Below are positions 50,074-59,243 of a stretch of DNA of 64,000 bases, piece by piece. Each line of letters starts with the position of its first letter. Position 1 is the stretch's first letter. This DNA comes from Flavobacteriaceae bacterium (GTDB taxonomy: Bacteria > Bacteroidota > Bacteroidia > Flavobacteriales > Flavobacteriaceae), in contig JAENXC010000012.1 in NCBI GenBank assembly GCA_016649715.1, positions 39,711-103,710 of the forward strand, written 5' to 3'. The translations under genes were made by a program, and so were the position numbers. A model generated the notes under the pieces. It was given only the letters and a program-made list of their open reading frames with translations. It was not told where the DNA came from and searched no databases.

Positions 50074-50919
50074 CTATTTGACTTTTCTGAAGCAATAAAT
50101 GTGAGAAGAGTATTCTTTTGAGCTCCTCGCCTTTAAATTTGATTTAAGACCAATACAAATTGCTTTCAAAGAAAATTTTCTTCCTGTTTTATATTTTTCA
50201 GAAAGCAAGCTTACATAAAACGAATCAAAAATCATCGGTTCGATTTTTTGAAGTGTGAAATTTTCAGAAAAAAGTTTTTCCATAGATTTTTTTGAAAAAT
50301 GCCAAAGATGCCTCGGCACATCAAACGCTGCCCAAAATTTCCCGTAATATTTAGCATCGTAGCTTTTAAAATTCGGAACCGCTATAATCAATGTGCCGCT
50401 TGGCTTTACCAAGTTTGATAATTTCAAAATTGTTTCTTCCAAGTTTGGTATGTGCTCCAGAACGTGCCAAAGTGTTACAACGTCAAATAGTTTTCCTTCA
50501 AAATCATCAAGAGTAGATTTTAATTCAATACCTTTTTTCGAAGCCAATTTTTCAGCGGTTTTGTTTGGTTCCATTCCGCAGACAGCCCATCCCTTTTCTT
50601 TTGCGACTTTTAAAAAATCGCCTGTTCCGGCACCAACGTCGAGCAAAGAACCAATTCCATTATTTTGGTCAGAAATTAATTTGGTTTTTTTCTGAAGTGA
50701 CCATTTTTTTATCAATTGATACAACTTGGAAAACAAATCACGCCTTTCATCTGTGTGTGAAATGTAATCTTGGCTTTCGTAATATTTTGGAAGTTCCTCA
50801 ACTTTTGGTTGTGGAAAGGTTTTCAGGAAATCTAAATTGGGGTCATAGACCAGATCAAACGATTCACCAGAAACCAAGTAATCCTTAACTGATAAATATT
50901 TTTTTTCGTGATTTTGCAA
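50074..50919 (-). CDS. Class I SAM-dependent methyltransferase
   Basis: A 281-residue methyltransferase. SLLDVGAGTGDFLKVAKEKGW (about 91-111) is motif I for SAM binding, DVVTLWHVLEHIPNLEETI is motif post-II, and GTLIIAVPNFKSYDAKYYGKFWAAFDVPRHLWHFS is a conserved block seen in UbiG/Methyltransf_23-type enzymes. The acceptor is unknown. The start is TTG at 50919 (no ATG upstream in frame). It lies 83 bases from mnmG, past a parS-like site. Confidence 0.82.
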   Translation of the reverse strand: MQNHEKKYLSVKDYLVSGESFDLVYDPNLDFLKTFPQPKVEELPKYYESQDYISHTDERRDLFSKLYQLIKKWSLQKKTKLISDQNNGIGSLLDVGAGTGDFLKVAKEKGWAVCGMEPNKTAEKLASKKGIELKSTLDDFEGKLFDVVTLWHVLEHIPNLEETILKLSNLVKPSGTLIIAVPNFKSYDAKYYGKFWAAFDVPRHLWHFSKKSMEKLFSENFTLQKIEPMIFDSFYVSLLSEKYKTGRKFSLKAICIGLKSNLKARSSKEYSSHIYCFRKVK

Positions 50920-50981
50920 GAAAGAAAGTTTAATTTATTAAGAAGGTTTTAATGATTGCCTGTACTGAGCAAAGCCGAAAT

Positions 50982-50997
50982 GTTCCACGTGAAACAA
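50982..50997. other. parS-like ParB binding site
   Basis: TGTTCCACGTGAAACA matches the parS consensus TGTTNCACGTGAAACA at every position. It is intergenic, a few bases from the mnmG stop, and pairs with a second site at 52888-52903. Confidence 0.75.
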
Positions 50998-51002
50998 TGA
51001 TG

Positions 51003-52874
51003 CTACCGCCCCATATACACTAAAAGAACGGAAATATCATTTGGCGAAACACCACTTATTCGAGAAGCTTGAGAAATGGTTGCGGGTTTAATTTTTGTAA
51101 GTTTTTCACGAGCTTCAAAAGAGAGAGATTTCAACTTTGAATAATCAAATGTAGCAGGGATTATTAATCCTTCCAATCTATTTAATTTATCAGCGTTATT
51201 TTTTTCTTTTTCAATATATCCGGAATATTTCACTTGGATTTCCGCTTGCTCAATCATTTCAGAATCCAATTTATTTTCTTCAATATAGTTTTTCACTGAA
51301 TTTATCTCCTTCATATCTTCCATCGTAACTTCCGGACGTGAAAAGAATTTGAACATCTTGTCGCTTTGTTCTACCAAGGCAGATTCCCTTGCTTCAAAAA
51401 TAGGATTGATTTCCTCGGGTGCCACACTGGTTTGCTTAAAGAATTGGACAAATGCATCAGACTTCTCTTTCTTTTCTTCCATCTTTCGCATCCGTTTTTC
51501 ATTGGCCAAACCAATTTCAAATGACTTTGGCGTGAGCCTAAAATCAGCATTATCTTGACGTAACAAAGTTCTAAATTCCGCACGTGAAGTAAACATTCGG
51601 TAGGGCTCCTCAGTTCCCTTTGTAATTAGGTCGTCTATCAAAACCCCAATATAGGCCTCATTTCTTTGAAGAATAAATGGTTCCCCCTCCTGAACTTTTA
51701 AATGTGCATTAATACCTGCCATCAATCCTTGTGAAGCAGCTTCTTCATAACCGGTTGTTCCGTTTATCTGTCCCGCAAAATAAAGACCTGAAACCAACTT
51801 GGTTTCCAAAGTGCGCTTCAATTGGGTTGGTGGAAAATAATCGTATTCTATAGCATAACCTGGACGGAAAAATTTCACATTTTCGAAACCAGCAACTTGA
51901 CGCAAGGCTTTAAACTGAATATCTTCAGGTAAAGAAGTTGAAAATCCATTTATATAATATTCTACTGTATCCCAACCTTCTGGTTCAACAAAAAGTTGAT
52001 GCCTATCCTTATCTGCAAAACGGTTTATTTTGTCTTCAATTGAAGGGCAATATCTTGGGCCAATACTTTTAATAGAACCATTGAACATTGGCGATCTGTC
52101 AAAACCTTCTCGCAAAATATTGTGAACCTCCAAGCTGGTATAGCTCATATGGCAAGACCGTTGTTGTGTTAAAGGTTTGGTTACGTCAGAATATGAGAAT
52201 TTTTCTGGTACTTCATCTCCAGGTTGTTCAATCATTTTTGAAAAATCCAAAGAACGACCATCCACTCTTGGCGGTGTTCCAGTTTTCATCCTTCCGGACT
52301 CAAAGCCCAAATCAATTAAATCTTGAGTTATCCCAGTGGAAGCTTTTTCACCAGCACGACCACCTCCAAACTGCTTATCACCAATATGGATCAACCCATT
52401 TAAAAAAGTGCCATTGGTAAGCACAACGCTTTTCCCTTTTATCTCCAAACCGAGAGAAGTTCTTACGCCCCTTATCTTACCATTTTCAACAATAATCCCA
52501 GAAATCATTTCCTGATAAAAATCGAGGTTAGGGGTTTGCTCAAGCATCAACCGCCAAGTTTCAGCAAAACGCATACGGTCGCTTTGAACTCTTGGGCTCC
52601 ACATTGCAGGGCCTTTTGATTTGTTGAGCATTTTGAACTGAATGGCGGTTTTATCTGAAACTATTCCACTATATCCGCCCATTGCATCAATCTCCCGTAC
52701 AATCTGTCCTTTCGCAATACCACCCATTGCGGGATTGCAACTCATTTGGGCAATGGTCTGCAAATTCATTGTGACCAATAGCGTTTTTGACCCCATATTG
52801 GCGGCGGCGGCGGCGGCTTCAGAACCTGCGTGACCGGCCCCAACAACAATTACATCATACTCGTTTGGAAACAT
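51003..52874 (-). CDS. mnmG: tRNA uridine-5-carboxymethylaminomethyl modification enzyme MnmG (GidA)
   Basis: A 623-residue FAD enzyme that, with MnmE, modifies the wobble uridine of tRNAs. It has [22 protein letters not shown] (about 7-28), [44 protein letters not shown] [38 protein letters not shown], and [22 protein letters not shown]. Length and motifs are standard. It lies between two parS-like sites. A TAnnTTTG element at 52934-52941 is upstream. ATG at 52874. Confidence 0.96.
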   Translation of the reverse strand: MFPNEYDVIVVGAGHAGSEAAAAAANMGSKTLLVTMNLQTIAQMSCNPAMGGIAKGQIVREIDAMGGYSGIVSDKTAIQFKMLNKSKGPAMWSPRVQSDRMRFAETWRLMLEQTPNLDFYQEMISGIIVENGKIRGVRTSLGLEIKGKSVVLTNGTFLNGLIHIGDKQFGGGRAGEKASTGITQDLIDLGFESGRMKTGTPPRVDGRSLDFSKMIEQPGDEVPEKFSYSDVTKPLTQQRSCHMSYTSLEVHNILREGFDRSPMFNGSIKSIGPRYCPSIEDKINRFADKDRHQLFVEPEGWDTVEYYINGFSTSLPEDIQFKALRQVAGFENVKFFRPGYAIEYDYFPPTQLKRTLETKLVSGLYFAGQINGTTGYEEAASQGLMAGINAHLKVQEGEPFILQRNEAYIGVLIDDLITKGTEEPYRMFTSRAEFRTLLRQDNADFRLTPKSFEIGLANEKRMRKMEEKKEKSDAFVQFFKQTSVAPEEINPIFEARESALVEQSDKMFKFFSRPEVTMEDMKEINSVKNYIEENKLDSEMIEQAEIQVKYSGYIEKEKNNADKLNRLEGLIIPATFDYSKLKSLSFEAREKLTKIKPATISQASRISGVSPNDISVLLVYMGR

Positions 52875-52887
52875 ATATTTTTATCAT

Positions 52888-52903
52888 TGTTCCACGTGGA
52901 ACA
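52888..52903. other. parS-like site, perfect palindrome
   Basis: TGTTCCACGTGGAACA, a perfect 16-bp palindrome that differs from the parS consensus by one base. It lies 14 bases upstream of the mnmG start, 1.9 kb from the first site. Confidence 0.65.
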
Positions 52904-52933
52904 TTTTGTTTTAATCTTTCTAAAAATGGGGTG

Positions 52934-52941
52934 CAAAATTA
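52934..52941 (-). promoter_or_regulatory. TAnnTTTG promoter element for mnmG
   Basis: TAATTTTG on the minus strand, 60 bases upstream of the mnmG ATG. The parS-like site at 52888-52903 lies between it and the start, so bound ParB could affect transcription. Confidence 0.45.
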
Positions 52942-52988
52942 CAATAAATTACTAATCTTAAGGTAATTAAGTTGTAGAAATATATTAG

Positions 52989-53405
52989 TTAAAGTTTGGA
53001 GAATATTTCGAGTGATTTCTCTTCTTTTCTTCGCATCGTACTTTCCTCCAAATCACTTTTATCATTATATCCGCAAAAGTGAAGGATGCCATGAATCATA
53101 ACCCGGTGCAATTCATCTTCAAAATTTGTTTGGAAATCTTGTGCGTTTTCAGCAACACGTTCTACGGAAATATAGATTTCTCCATTTAATTGTTTGCCGA
53201 GTTTATAGTCGAAACTAATAATATCAGTTAAGGTATCGTGATTTAAGAATTCTACATTCAATTTATGCAAAAAGTCATCATCGCAAAAAACGTAAATGAT
53301 TTCACCAAACTCAAACCCTTCAGACACAATAATTTCAGAAATCCATTTCTTCAGTTCTGACTGATTTTTTAACTCAAATTCTGTTTCAAAATTAAACTCA
53401 ATCAT
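52989..53405 (-). CDS. ybeY: rRNA maturation RNase YbeY
   Basis: A 138-residue metal-dependent endoribonuclease for 16S rRNA maturation and ribosome quality control. The metal site reads HRVMIHGILHFCGYNDKSD: two histidines of the H-x3-H pair are present, and the third ligand is Asp instead of the usual His, which I recall in other Bacteroidota. It starts at ATG 53405 (MIEFNFETEF), overlapping the stop of the DUF4175 gene by 8 bases; an upstream start at 53468 would run deep into that gene. CAAAGGTA at 53452-53459 could be a TACCTTTG promoter within the DUF4175 end. Confidence 0.9.
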   Translation of the reverse strand: MIEFNFETEFELKNQSELKKWISEIIVSEGFEFGEIIYVFCDDDFLHKLNVEFLNHDTLTDIISFDYKLGKQLNGEIYISVERVAENAQDFQTNFEDELHRVMIHGILHFCGYNDKSDLEESTMRRKEEKSLEIFSKL

Positions 53406-56400
53406 TATTTTCCTTAAAATATTCTTGTACCTTGTTTTTGTAATCCTGTCGCAAAGGTAAGGCCTCACGGTTCAAAATTTCGGTGGTATTAAAGTATTTT
53501 TTTATATCCTCTGGCGAAAGATGCACATTATTTTGAAATTCCTTTTTATTGGTGCGAGATTCCCTTCTACTTTCTTGCCCTTGCTCCAGATCGGCTTTAT
53601 CAAGTTTTAAAAGTTCATATTTTAAATTGAGCATTTGCTGAAGCGTATTTTGATTGAAACCTTTATCCAGCAATTGTTGCTCAATACCTTCTATCTTTTT
53701 CAATAAATTACCGCCATTCCCATTTAAACCCTCTTTGCTCAACCTATCCTGAAGTTGGTTTCGCAATTCCTGTTGCTGTTTGTAAATTTCGAAAATCTCA
53801 CCATTCATTTGTTCACTTTCGCTATTGCCGCCATTCTCACCACCTTCTTTATTTCCTTTCTGACCGTCCTTTCCATTTTTCCCATTCTGTCCCTTTCCAT
53901 CACCTTCACCTTCGCCTTCGCCCTTTCCTTCACCCTCGCCTTCACCTTTTTCACCTTTCTTTCCTTTCTGCATGCCTTCTTTCATTTTTTCGCTCAGGCT
54001 CTCTTGCTTCTCAATAATATCGGGAAGTTGAAAACCCCCGCCATTGCCTTTGCCAGGGCTGGGCATACCCTTACCAGAACCCGAACCTGCCGCCATGGCC
54101 ATCTGCATTTGCATGTTGCTCAATATATCACTTAATAAAACTGCTAAATCATTTGCGCCTGTTATTGTATATTGTTGATTACCAATACCTTGCCTTGTTT
54201 CATTTTGGGCCAATCTTTCCAAAGATTTATCAATATTATACTGAATCTCGGTAAGGGAAGTATTTATTGCTGACCCAATCAATGGTTGGCGAAGTGAAAG
54301 TGCAAATATACTGTCGTCTATGTGTTCAAAATTTGTTTTAAGGTCGTTTTGAATGTTCAATTTCTTTCCAAAAATTGGGTTTCCGTATTCAATCTTTTTG
54401 AAAACCTCCATTAAATCTTCTTGTTGAAATGAGAAAACAACCAAGTTCTTAACTATCTGTCGAAGCATTTTAGCGTCTTCATCCATTGTTTCCATCTGGC
54501 CGCCTTGCATCTGTTGTTGCATCTGTTGGCTCATTTCTTTCATCTTTTGACCTGCCTTTTTCTGATTTTTTCCTGCCTCGCTGGGTTTTTGTTCTTCCAG
54601 TTTGTCCGTTGCCTTCTGTTGTTCCTGATCAATCTGTTGCTCCGTTGGTTTGTCTTTGGGGATGTCCATCGGTTTTTTTAATTCCTCGTTTTCCTTTTGC
54701 AGTTCCTCCATCTGCTTTTTGAACTCCTCAAACTTCTCGTTGAGTTCTTCTTGGGCTTCTTTTGTGTTTTCTTCTTTGGATTTGTCAGCAAGTTTTTCCT
54801 GCTCTTCCCCTAACTCGTAAAGTTCTTCCGCGAGCTTTTCAGCCTTCTTTTCTACGTAATATCTTTTAGTGAGCTCCAGCAATTGCTCCAGATTTTTCTC
54901 TTGGTTTTTATTTTGCTTTGACAGCTTTTCGAGTTTATCGGTCAACTCTTCCTTTTGGATCTTATTTTGAAGTTTTTCAAGTTCGTCGAGCAGTTTTTCA
55001 TTCTCCTTTAAACGTTCTTCGTTTTCGTCCAAACGCTTTTGAAGCTCTTCTTTAAAAGGATCTTTCTCTGTGTTTTCCGGCTGAAATTTTTTAAGCTCGT
55101 CTTTCATTTCCTTCGAAAAATTCTTCATCATTTCCTCCTGCTTTTGCTGGCGTTGAATGAAGTTTTCAAGTTTCTTTTTGTCGTTGTAGTTAAGCTCGTT
55201 CTTTTCCTTTTGTGTACGCGAAAGTTCTTCCAGCGTTTGCTTTCTATCTTTTAAATCTTCCAAAGATTTGTCAAGTCCCTTGATTGCATTTTGCTGATTT
55301 TGTAGTTGTTCGTCCTCTAATTCATTTTTTGTGAGCTTTCTGAAAGAATAAATTCCAGATTTTGAAGATTTGAAATTGTGAATTGCGTCATTGTCAAAAA
55401 CCTCAAAATAGTATTCATAGGAAACGCCTTCATCCAAAGAAAGGTTTCCGGGGAATGTATATGTGAATTGGTCAAAATTGGTTTTGTTTAGCGGCAAAGC
55501 CTGCATTTTAGCTTGCTTTTCATCGCCTTCGGGAAAATAGACCAGCCTTAATTTTGTAAGTCCGTAATCGTCTGAAATTTGGCCCAAAAAGAAAATGCGC
55601 TGCTTGTCCGTGCTGTCTTGTTTTGATTGCACCTTAATTTCTGGGAATTGGTCCTTAACCACATTCAGCGTAAATGCAAGGTTTTCATAATCCTTCAGTT
55701 TTTCGTTGGAAGTGGTAATAGCGTAATCCAGCTTGCTATAAATACCCTTCTTAAAATTAAAGTCTTCGCCTTTTGAAGTAAATGAAAAAGAAGTATCCGA
55801 AGTTTTTAAATTAACTGTTTTGGTGTTTTTTGTTGCAACATTCCATTTCACGCTCGTTCCTTCGGGAATGGTAGCATTTCCAGTACTTTTCAAAGTTTCA
55901 TCTCTCTTTCCCGTATAGGAAGGATAGTCCAAAACCATTTCAAAACTAAGTAGTGAAGGAGTTTTTACAACATCCAAAGTATATTCACGAGAGGCAACTT
56001 TATTCGCCTTTAGACTGAAATCAATAGATTCCACAGGTTGCTGAAAAGTATATTCAAAAAAGCCAGGCGCGGTCTGCTGCATATAATAGGTTTCGCCGTT
56101 ATAATTGATACTCGCATTTTCGGGAATTGCAGTGCCTTCGGTACGTATTTTTAAGTTGAAGGGTTTGTTTTCAATAGCGTTCAAATCGTCGTTCATCACA
56201 ATAAAAGAAAATGGAGCGGGCGGTTCAAAAGCTGTGTCATAATGGACAACACGCTTGTAGCTACTTGAAAAAATATCCATTCCGCCCAAAACACTGAACA
56301 GCAAAAACACCAAAACGGGAATGGCAGCGTATTTTAAATATTTAGCGTTCTTTTTAAAATTTACGGCACTTTTGAAGGGAACCGGTTGCAGTTCTGTCGC

Positions 56401-56793
56401 TTTTTGATCAATGCTCGCAGCAAGCAATTCGCTTTCGCGTTGGTTCTGATTTAGCTGAATTACATTCAACAATTTATCGCTTACTTGCGGAAAATGATTC
56501 CCAATTATTTTTGAAGCCTCTTCGTAATCTATCCCTTTTTGAAGTTTGAAAAGTTTCGCAAGTGGAAAGGCTATAAAACGAACAAACAAGCTCACTTCCA
56601 CAATTACAAACGCCCAAAATAGGATTCGTCTTCCCATAGGACTGAGCCATAGAAAATACTCAACGAGCAATGTTATCAGCAAATACAGCAACCCAATTGC
56701 GAAAAAAAGGATGGTTCCCTTTATAAGCTCATTGGTGTAGTATTTTTTAATAAACTCCTCCAGTTTTTGCTGGATGATGTTGAAAGTGCTCAT
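53398..56793 (-). CDS. DUF4175 family giant membrane-anchored coiled-coil protein
   Basis: A 1131-residue protein. It has two N-terminal membrane helices (about 20-45 and 52-72) and a third at about 152-170, then a beta-rich part (about 180-500) with repeated Ig-like strands. A very long charged region at about 520-760, rich in K, E, L and Q, is predicted coiled coil. A low-complexity GKGEGEGEG stretch comes near 955-1000. The C-terminal VHLSPEDIKKYFNTTEIL block precedes the stop. It matches the Bacteroidota DUF4175 family; its function is unknown. Its stop overlaps ybeY, so the two are coupled. Confidence 0.78.
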   Translation of the reverse strand: MSTFNIIQQKLEEFIKKYYTNELIKGTILFFAIGLLYLLITLLVEYFLWLSPMGRRILFWAFVIVEVSLFVRFIAFPLAKLFKLQKGIDYEEASKIIGNHFPQVSDKLLNVIQLNQNQRESELLAASIDQKATELQPVPFKSAVNFKKNAKYLKYAAIPVLVFLLFSVLGGMDIFSSSYKRVVHYDTAFEPPAPFSFIVMNDDLNAIENKPFNLKIRTEGTAIPENASINYNGETYYMQQTAPGFFEYTFQQPVESIDFSLKANKVASREYTLDVVKTPSLLSFEMVLDYPSYTGKRDETLKSTGNATIPEGTSVKWNVATKNTKTVNLKTSDTSFSFTSKGEDFNFKKGIYSKLDYAITTSNEKLKDYENLAFTLNVVKDQFPEIKVQSKQDSTDKQRIFFLGQISDDYGLTKLRLVYFPEGDEKQAKMQALPLNKTNFDQFTYTFPGNLSLDEGVSYEYYFEVFDNDAIHNFKSSKSGIYSFRKLTKNELEDEQLQNQQNAIKGLDKSLEDLKDRKQTLEELSRTQKEKNELNYNDKKKLENFIQRQQKQEEMMKNFSKEMKDELKKFQPENTEKDPFKEELQKRLDENEERLKENEKLLDELEKLQNKIQKEELTDKLEKLSKQNKNQEKNLEQLLELTKRYYVEKKAEKLAEELYELGEEQEKLADKSKEENTKEAQEELNEKFEEFKKQMEELQKENEELKKPMDIPKDKPTEQQIDQEQQKATDKLEEQKPSEAGKNQKKAGQKMKEMSQQMQQQMQGGQMETMDEDAKMLRQIVKNLVVFSFQQEDLMEVFKKIEYGNPIFGKKLNIQNDLKTNFEHIDDSIFALSLRQPLIGSAINTSLTEIQYNIDKSLERLAQNETRQGIGNQQYTITGANDLAVLLSDILSNMQMQMAMAAGSGSGKGMPSPGKGNGGGFQLPDIIEKQESLSEKMKEGMQKGKKGEKGEGEGEGKGEGEGEGDGKGQNGKNGKDGQKGNKEGGENGGNSESEQMNGEIFEIYKQQQELRNQLQDRLSKEGLNGNGGNLLKKIEGIEQQLLDKGFNQNTLQQMLNLKYELLKLDKADLEQGQESRRESRTNKKEFQNNVHLSPEDIKKYFNTTEILNREALPLRQDYKNKVQEYFKENND

Positions 56794-56922
56794 AATTCTA
56801 TTTCTCTTTGTAGAAAACTTCTAAAATACAATAATATTTTGTTCTTGCCACGCCGCAAAGATTGCTCCAAAAAAACAAAAAACCACAAAGCGGAATAACT
56901 TTAAAATGCCGCAGCATAATTG

Positions 56923-56930
56923 TACCTTTG
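56923..56930 (+). promoter_or_regulatory. TAnnTTTG promoter element for gltX
   Basis: TACCTTTG, 24 bases ahead of the ATG at 56955. It supports starting gltX here and not at 56862. Confidence 0.6.
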
Positions 56931-56954
56931 CTCTTCATAAAAAGAATGCATATT

Positions 56955-58508
56955 ATGTCTCAAAAAGTTCGGGTGCGTTTTGCCCCAAGTCCAACAGGGC
57001 CTTTACATATTGGTGGTGTTCGCACCGCTCTGTTCAATTATTTATTCGCCAAAAAACACGGCGGCGATTTTCTATTGCGAATAGAAGATACCGACCAAAA
57101 CCGTTATGTGGAAGGCGCTGAGGCATACATCATTGAAGCTTTGAATTGGTTAAATATTCCATACGATGAAGGTCCTGGAAAAGAAGCCGACTGCGGTCCA
57201 TATCGCCAAAGCGAACGTAAAAGTCTTTACAAACAATACGCAGATGCACTTATAGAATCCGAAAATGCTTACTACGCTTTTGATACTTCCGAAGAACTCG
57301 ATGCACACCGACAAGACCATGAAACAAAAGGAAAAACCTTTATCTATAACTGGCACAACCGTTTAAAGCTGAAAAATTCGTTGGTTTTTTCTGCGAAAGA
57401 AACACAACAGAAAATCAATAACGGAGAAGAATACGTTATCCGTTTTAAATCTCCCGAAGATGAAACGCTCTATTTAAATGATATTATCCGTGGCGGAATG
57501 CATGTGGAAACCAATGTTCTTGATGATAAAGTTTTGTTTAAAAGCGACGGTATGCCAACCTACCATTTGGCAAATATTGTGGACGATCATTTAATGAAAA
57601 TAACCCACGTTATCCGTGGCGAGGAATGGCTTCCTTCACTGGCGCTCCATGTTTTGTTGTACCGTGCTTTTGGATGGGAAGCGCCGCAATTCGCACATTT
57701 ACCGTTAATTTTGAAACCAACAGGTAACGGAAAACTCAGCAAACGCGATGGCGATAAAATGGGTTTCCCCGTATTTCCTTTAGAATGGAAAACAGCCGAA
57801 GGAGATCTATTTTCAGGCTATCGTGAAGATAATTATTTACCCGAAGCTGTAGTGAATATGCTTGCTTTTTTAGGCTGGAACCCAGGAACGGAACAGGAAA
57901 TTTTTAGTTTGAATGAATTGGTTGAAGCTTTTGAACTTGAACGCGTCCATAAAGCCGGTGCGAAATTCGATCCTGAAAAAACAAAATGGTTTCAGCATCA
58001 GTATCTTCAAATGGTTGATGATGCTGAATTAGCTTCTCAGTTTTCAAAATTTCTGAAAATGAAAAATATCTCGACGGAGCCTGTCCTGAGCGGAGCCGAA
58101 GGACTCAACCTGACATTGGTCGTTTCATTATTAAAAGAACGTGCAACCTTCGTGATCGACCTTTGGGAACAAGGAAGTTTCTTTTTTGAAGCACCCAAAA
58201 CTTACGATGTAAAAGCTTCGGAAAAGGCTTTCAAACCTGAAACACCGGAACTTTTACAAAAAGTAGTATCTATCTTAAATGCTTCCGACCTGTCCGCCGA
58301 GGCGGAAGACTTTTCAGTAGAAAACCTTTCAGAAAAAGTGAAAGGTTGGATTACTTCAGAAAATATCGGGTTTGGAAAAGTAATGATGCCACTTCGATTG
58401 GCTTTGGTTGGTGAAATGAAAGGGCCCGATGTGTTTGATATTCTTTCAATTTTGGGAAAAGAAGAAAGCATTTCCCGCATTGAAAAGGCAATCAATTTTA
58501 TAGGCTAA
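56955..58508 (+). CDS. gltX: Glutamate--tRNA ligase
   Basis: A 517-residue class I aminoacyl-tRNA synthetase. Class I signatures are VRVRFAPSPTGPLHIGGVR (the HIGH-type site at about 15-18) and GNGKLSKRDGDKMGF (KMSKS-type site at about 260). It charges tRNA-Glu with glutamate. The start is ATG at 56955 (MSQKVRVRF); ATG at 56946 is also possible. Two repeat-derived insertions are in the anticodon-binding part: STEPVLSGAEGLN (58068-58107) and LSAEAED (58290-58310). Its stop overlaps the convergent beta-barrel gene by 4 bases (CTAA). Confidence 0.95.
   Translation: MSQKVRVRFAPSPTGPLHIGGVRTALFNYLFAKKHGGDFLLRIEDTDQNRYVEGAEAYIIEALNWLNIPYDEGPGKEADCGPYRQSERKSLYKQYADALIESENAYYAFDTSEELDAHRQDHETKGKTFIYNWHNRLKLKNSLVFSAKETQQKINNGEEYVIRFKSPEDETLYLNDIIRGGMHVETNVLDDKVLFKSDGMPTYHLANIVDDHLMKITHVIRGEEWLPSLALHVLLYRAFGWEAPQFAHLPLILKPTGNGKLSKRDGDKMGFPVFPLEWKTAEGDLFSGYREDNYLPEAVVNMLAFLGWNPGTEQEIFSLNELVEAFELERVHKAGAKFDPEKTKWFQHQYLQMVDDAELASQFSKFLKMKNISTEPVLSGAEGLNLTLVVSLLKERATFVIDLWEQGSFFFEAPKTYDVKASEKAFKPETPELLQKVVSILNASDLSAEAEDFSVENLSEKVKGWITSENIGFGKVMMPLRLALVGEMKGPDVFDILSILGKEESISRIEKAINFIG
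58071..58110. repeat. In-frame repeat in gltX, GAGCCTGTCCTGAGCGGAGC type
   Basis: CGACGGAGCCTGTCCTGAGC followed by GGAGCCGAAGGACTCAACC. It resembles a degraded copy at 50959-50980 (CCTGTACTGAGCAAAGCCGA) beside mnmG. It adds about 13 residues to gltX without breaking the frame. Confidence 0.7.
58293..58306. repeat. In-frame palindrome in gltX (TCCGCCGAGGCGGA)
   Basis: A perfect 14-bp palindrome encoding part of LSAEAED. It belongs to the CCGCC/GGCGG family. Confidence 0.75.
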
Positions 58509-59161
58509 AAATAAATTACCCCCGCTACAACAATAGTGGAACTGTGCCCTTTAAAATTGTTATTTTCTAGGTCTTTACCATTCAACCCGCCCAATATATT
58601 GGTCACGCCGTATTGGTATTGTGCACTAATACGAAAATGCTCCAATCCCGCGGTAAGTCCGCCAGCAAGCCGAACATTGAACCTGGAAATATCTTGTATA
58701 TCCTTTGCTGCAAGTGTGTCGTAACCCGTTAAAACATAGCTTTCAAATTTATCATTATCCAGTTTCATCTTCCCATTTATGTCAAAAATAGGACCGAACT
58801 CAAGGCTCAAATGCTTTACGATAATATTATAACTTCCCAAAAAATTAATCTGTGCCCCTTGAATGGAATAGCCAATATCTTGTGTATTTCCCAATTGACT
58901 TCTGCCTTCCACCCCAATGGATGAGCTTTGAAAACTGATTCCGTAAACCAAATCAAAATCATTTCTGAAAGCACCACGTGTTGTAAAACCCGCCGTGAAA
59001 CCTTCTTTTTGCTTAGTTACCAAATCATCAGTTTTTATGTCGAAAAAAGTTATTCCGCCTTGGATGCCCAAAAAATTATAGCCTTCATAGTTTCGCTGGG
59101 CAAAGGTTTGTTGAAAAAAGAAAAGACAAAAAGAAACAAAAATTATTCGTTTAAAATTCAT
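58505..59161 (-). CDS. Outer-membrane beta-barrel protein (PorT-like)
   Basis: A 218-residue protein. It has a signal peptide ending in FAQ at about residue 22 (MNFKRIIFVSFCLFFFQQTFAQ), then beta strands with alternating aromatic residues, and a C-terminal strand VVAGVIYF ending in phenylalanine, typical of an outer-membrane barrel. Conserved blocks are GFTAGFTTRGAFRNDFDLVYG and GGLTAGLEHFRISAQYQYGVTNILG. It is probably PorT-like or a related small barrel; the function is not defined. The start is ATG at 59161, not the TTG-type at 59215, since only this keeps a signal peptide. Convergent with gltX. Confidence 0.8.
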   Translation of the reverse strand: MNFKRIIFVSFCLFFFQQTFAQRNYEGYNFLGIQGGITFFDIKTDDLVTKQKEGFTAGFTTRGAFRNDFDLVYGISFQSSSIGVEGRSQLGNTQDIGYSIQGAQINFLGSYNIIVKHLSLEFGPIFDINGKMKLDNDKFESYVLTGYDTLAAKDIQDISRFNVRLAGGLTAGLEHFRISAQYQYGVTNILGGLNGKDLENNNFKGHSSTIVVAGVIYF

Positions 59162-59243
59162 AGATGGGGATATTTTGAGGGCGTGAAAATAGGTTTTATT
59201 TTTTGTATCTTCCACAACGTTTAATAATTAATATTTAAAAATT

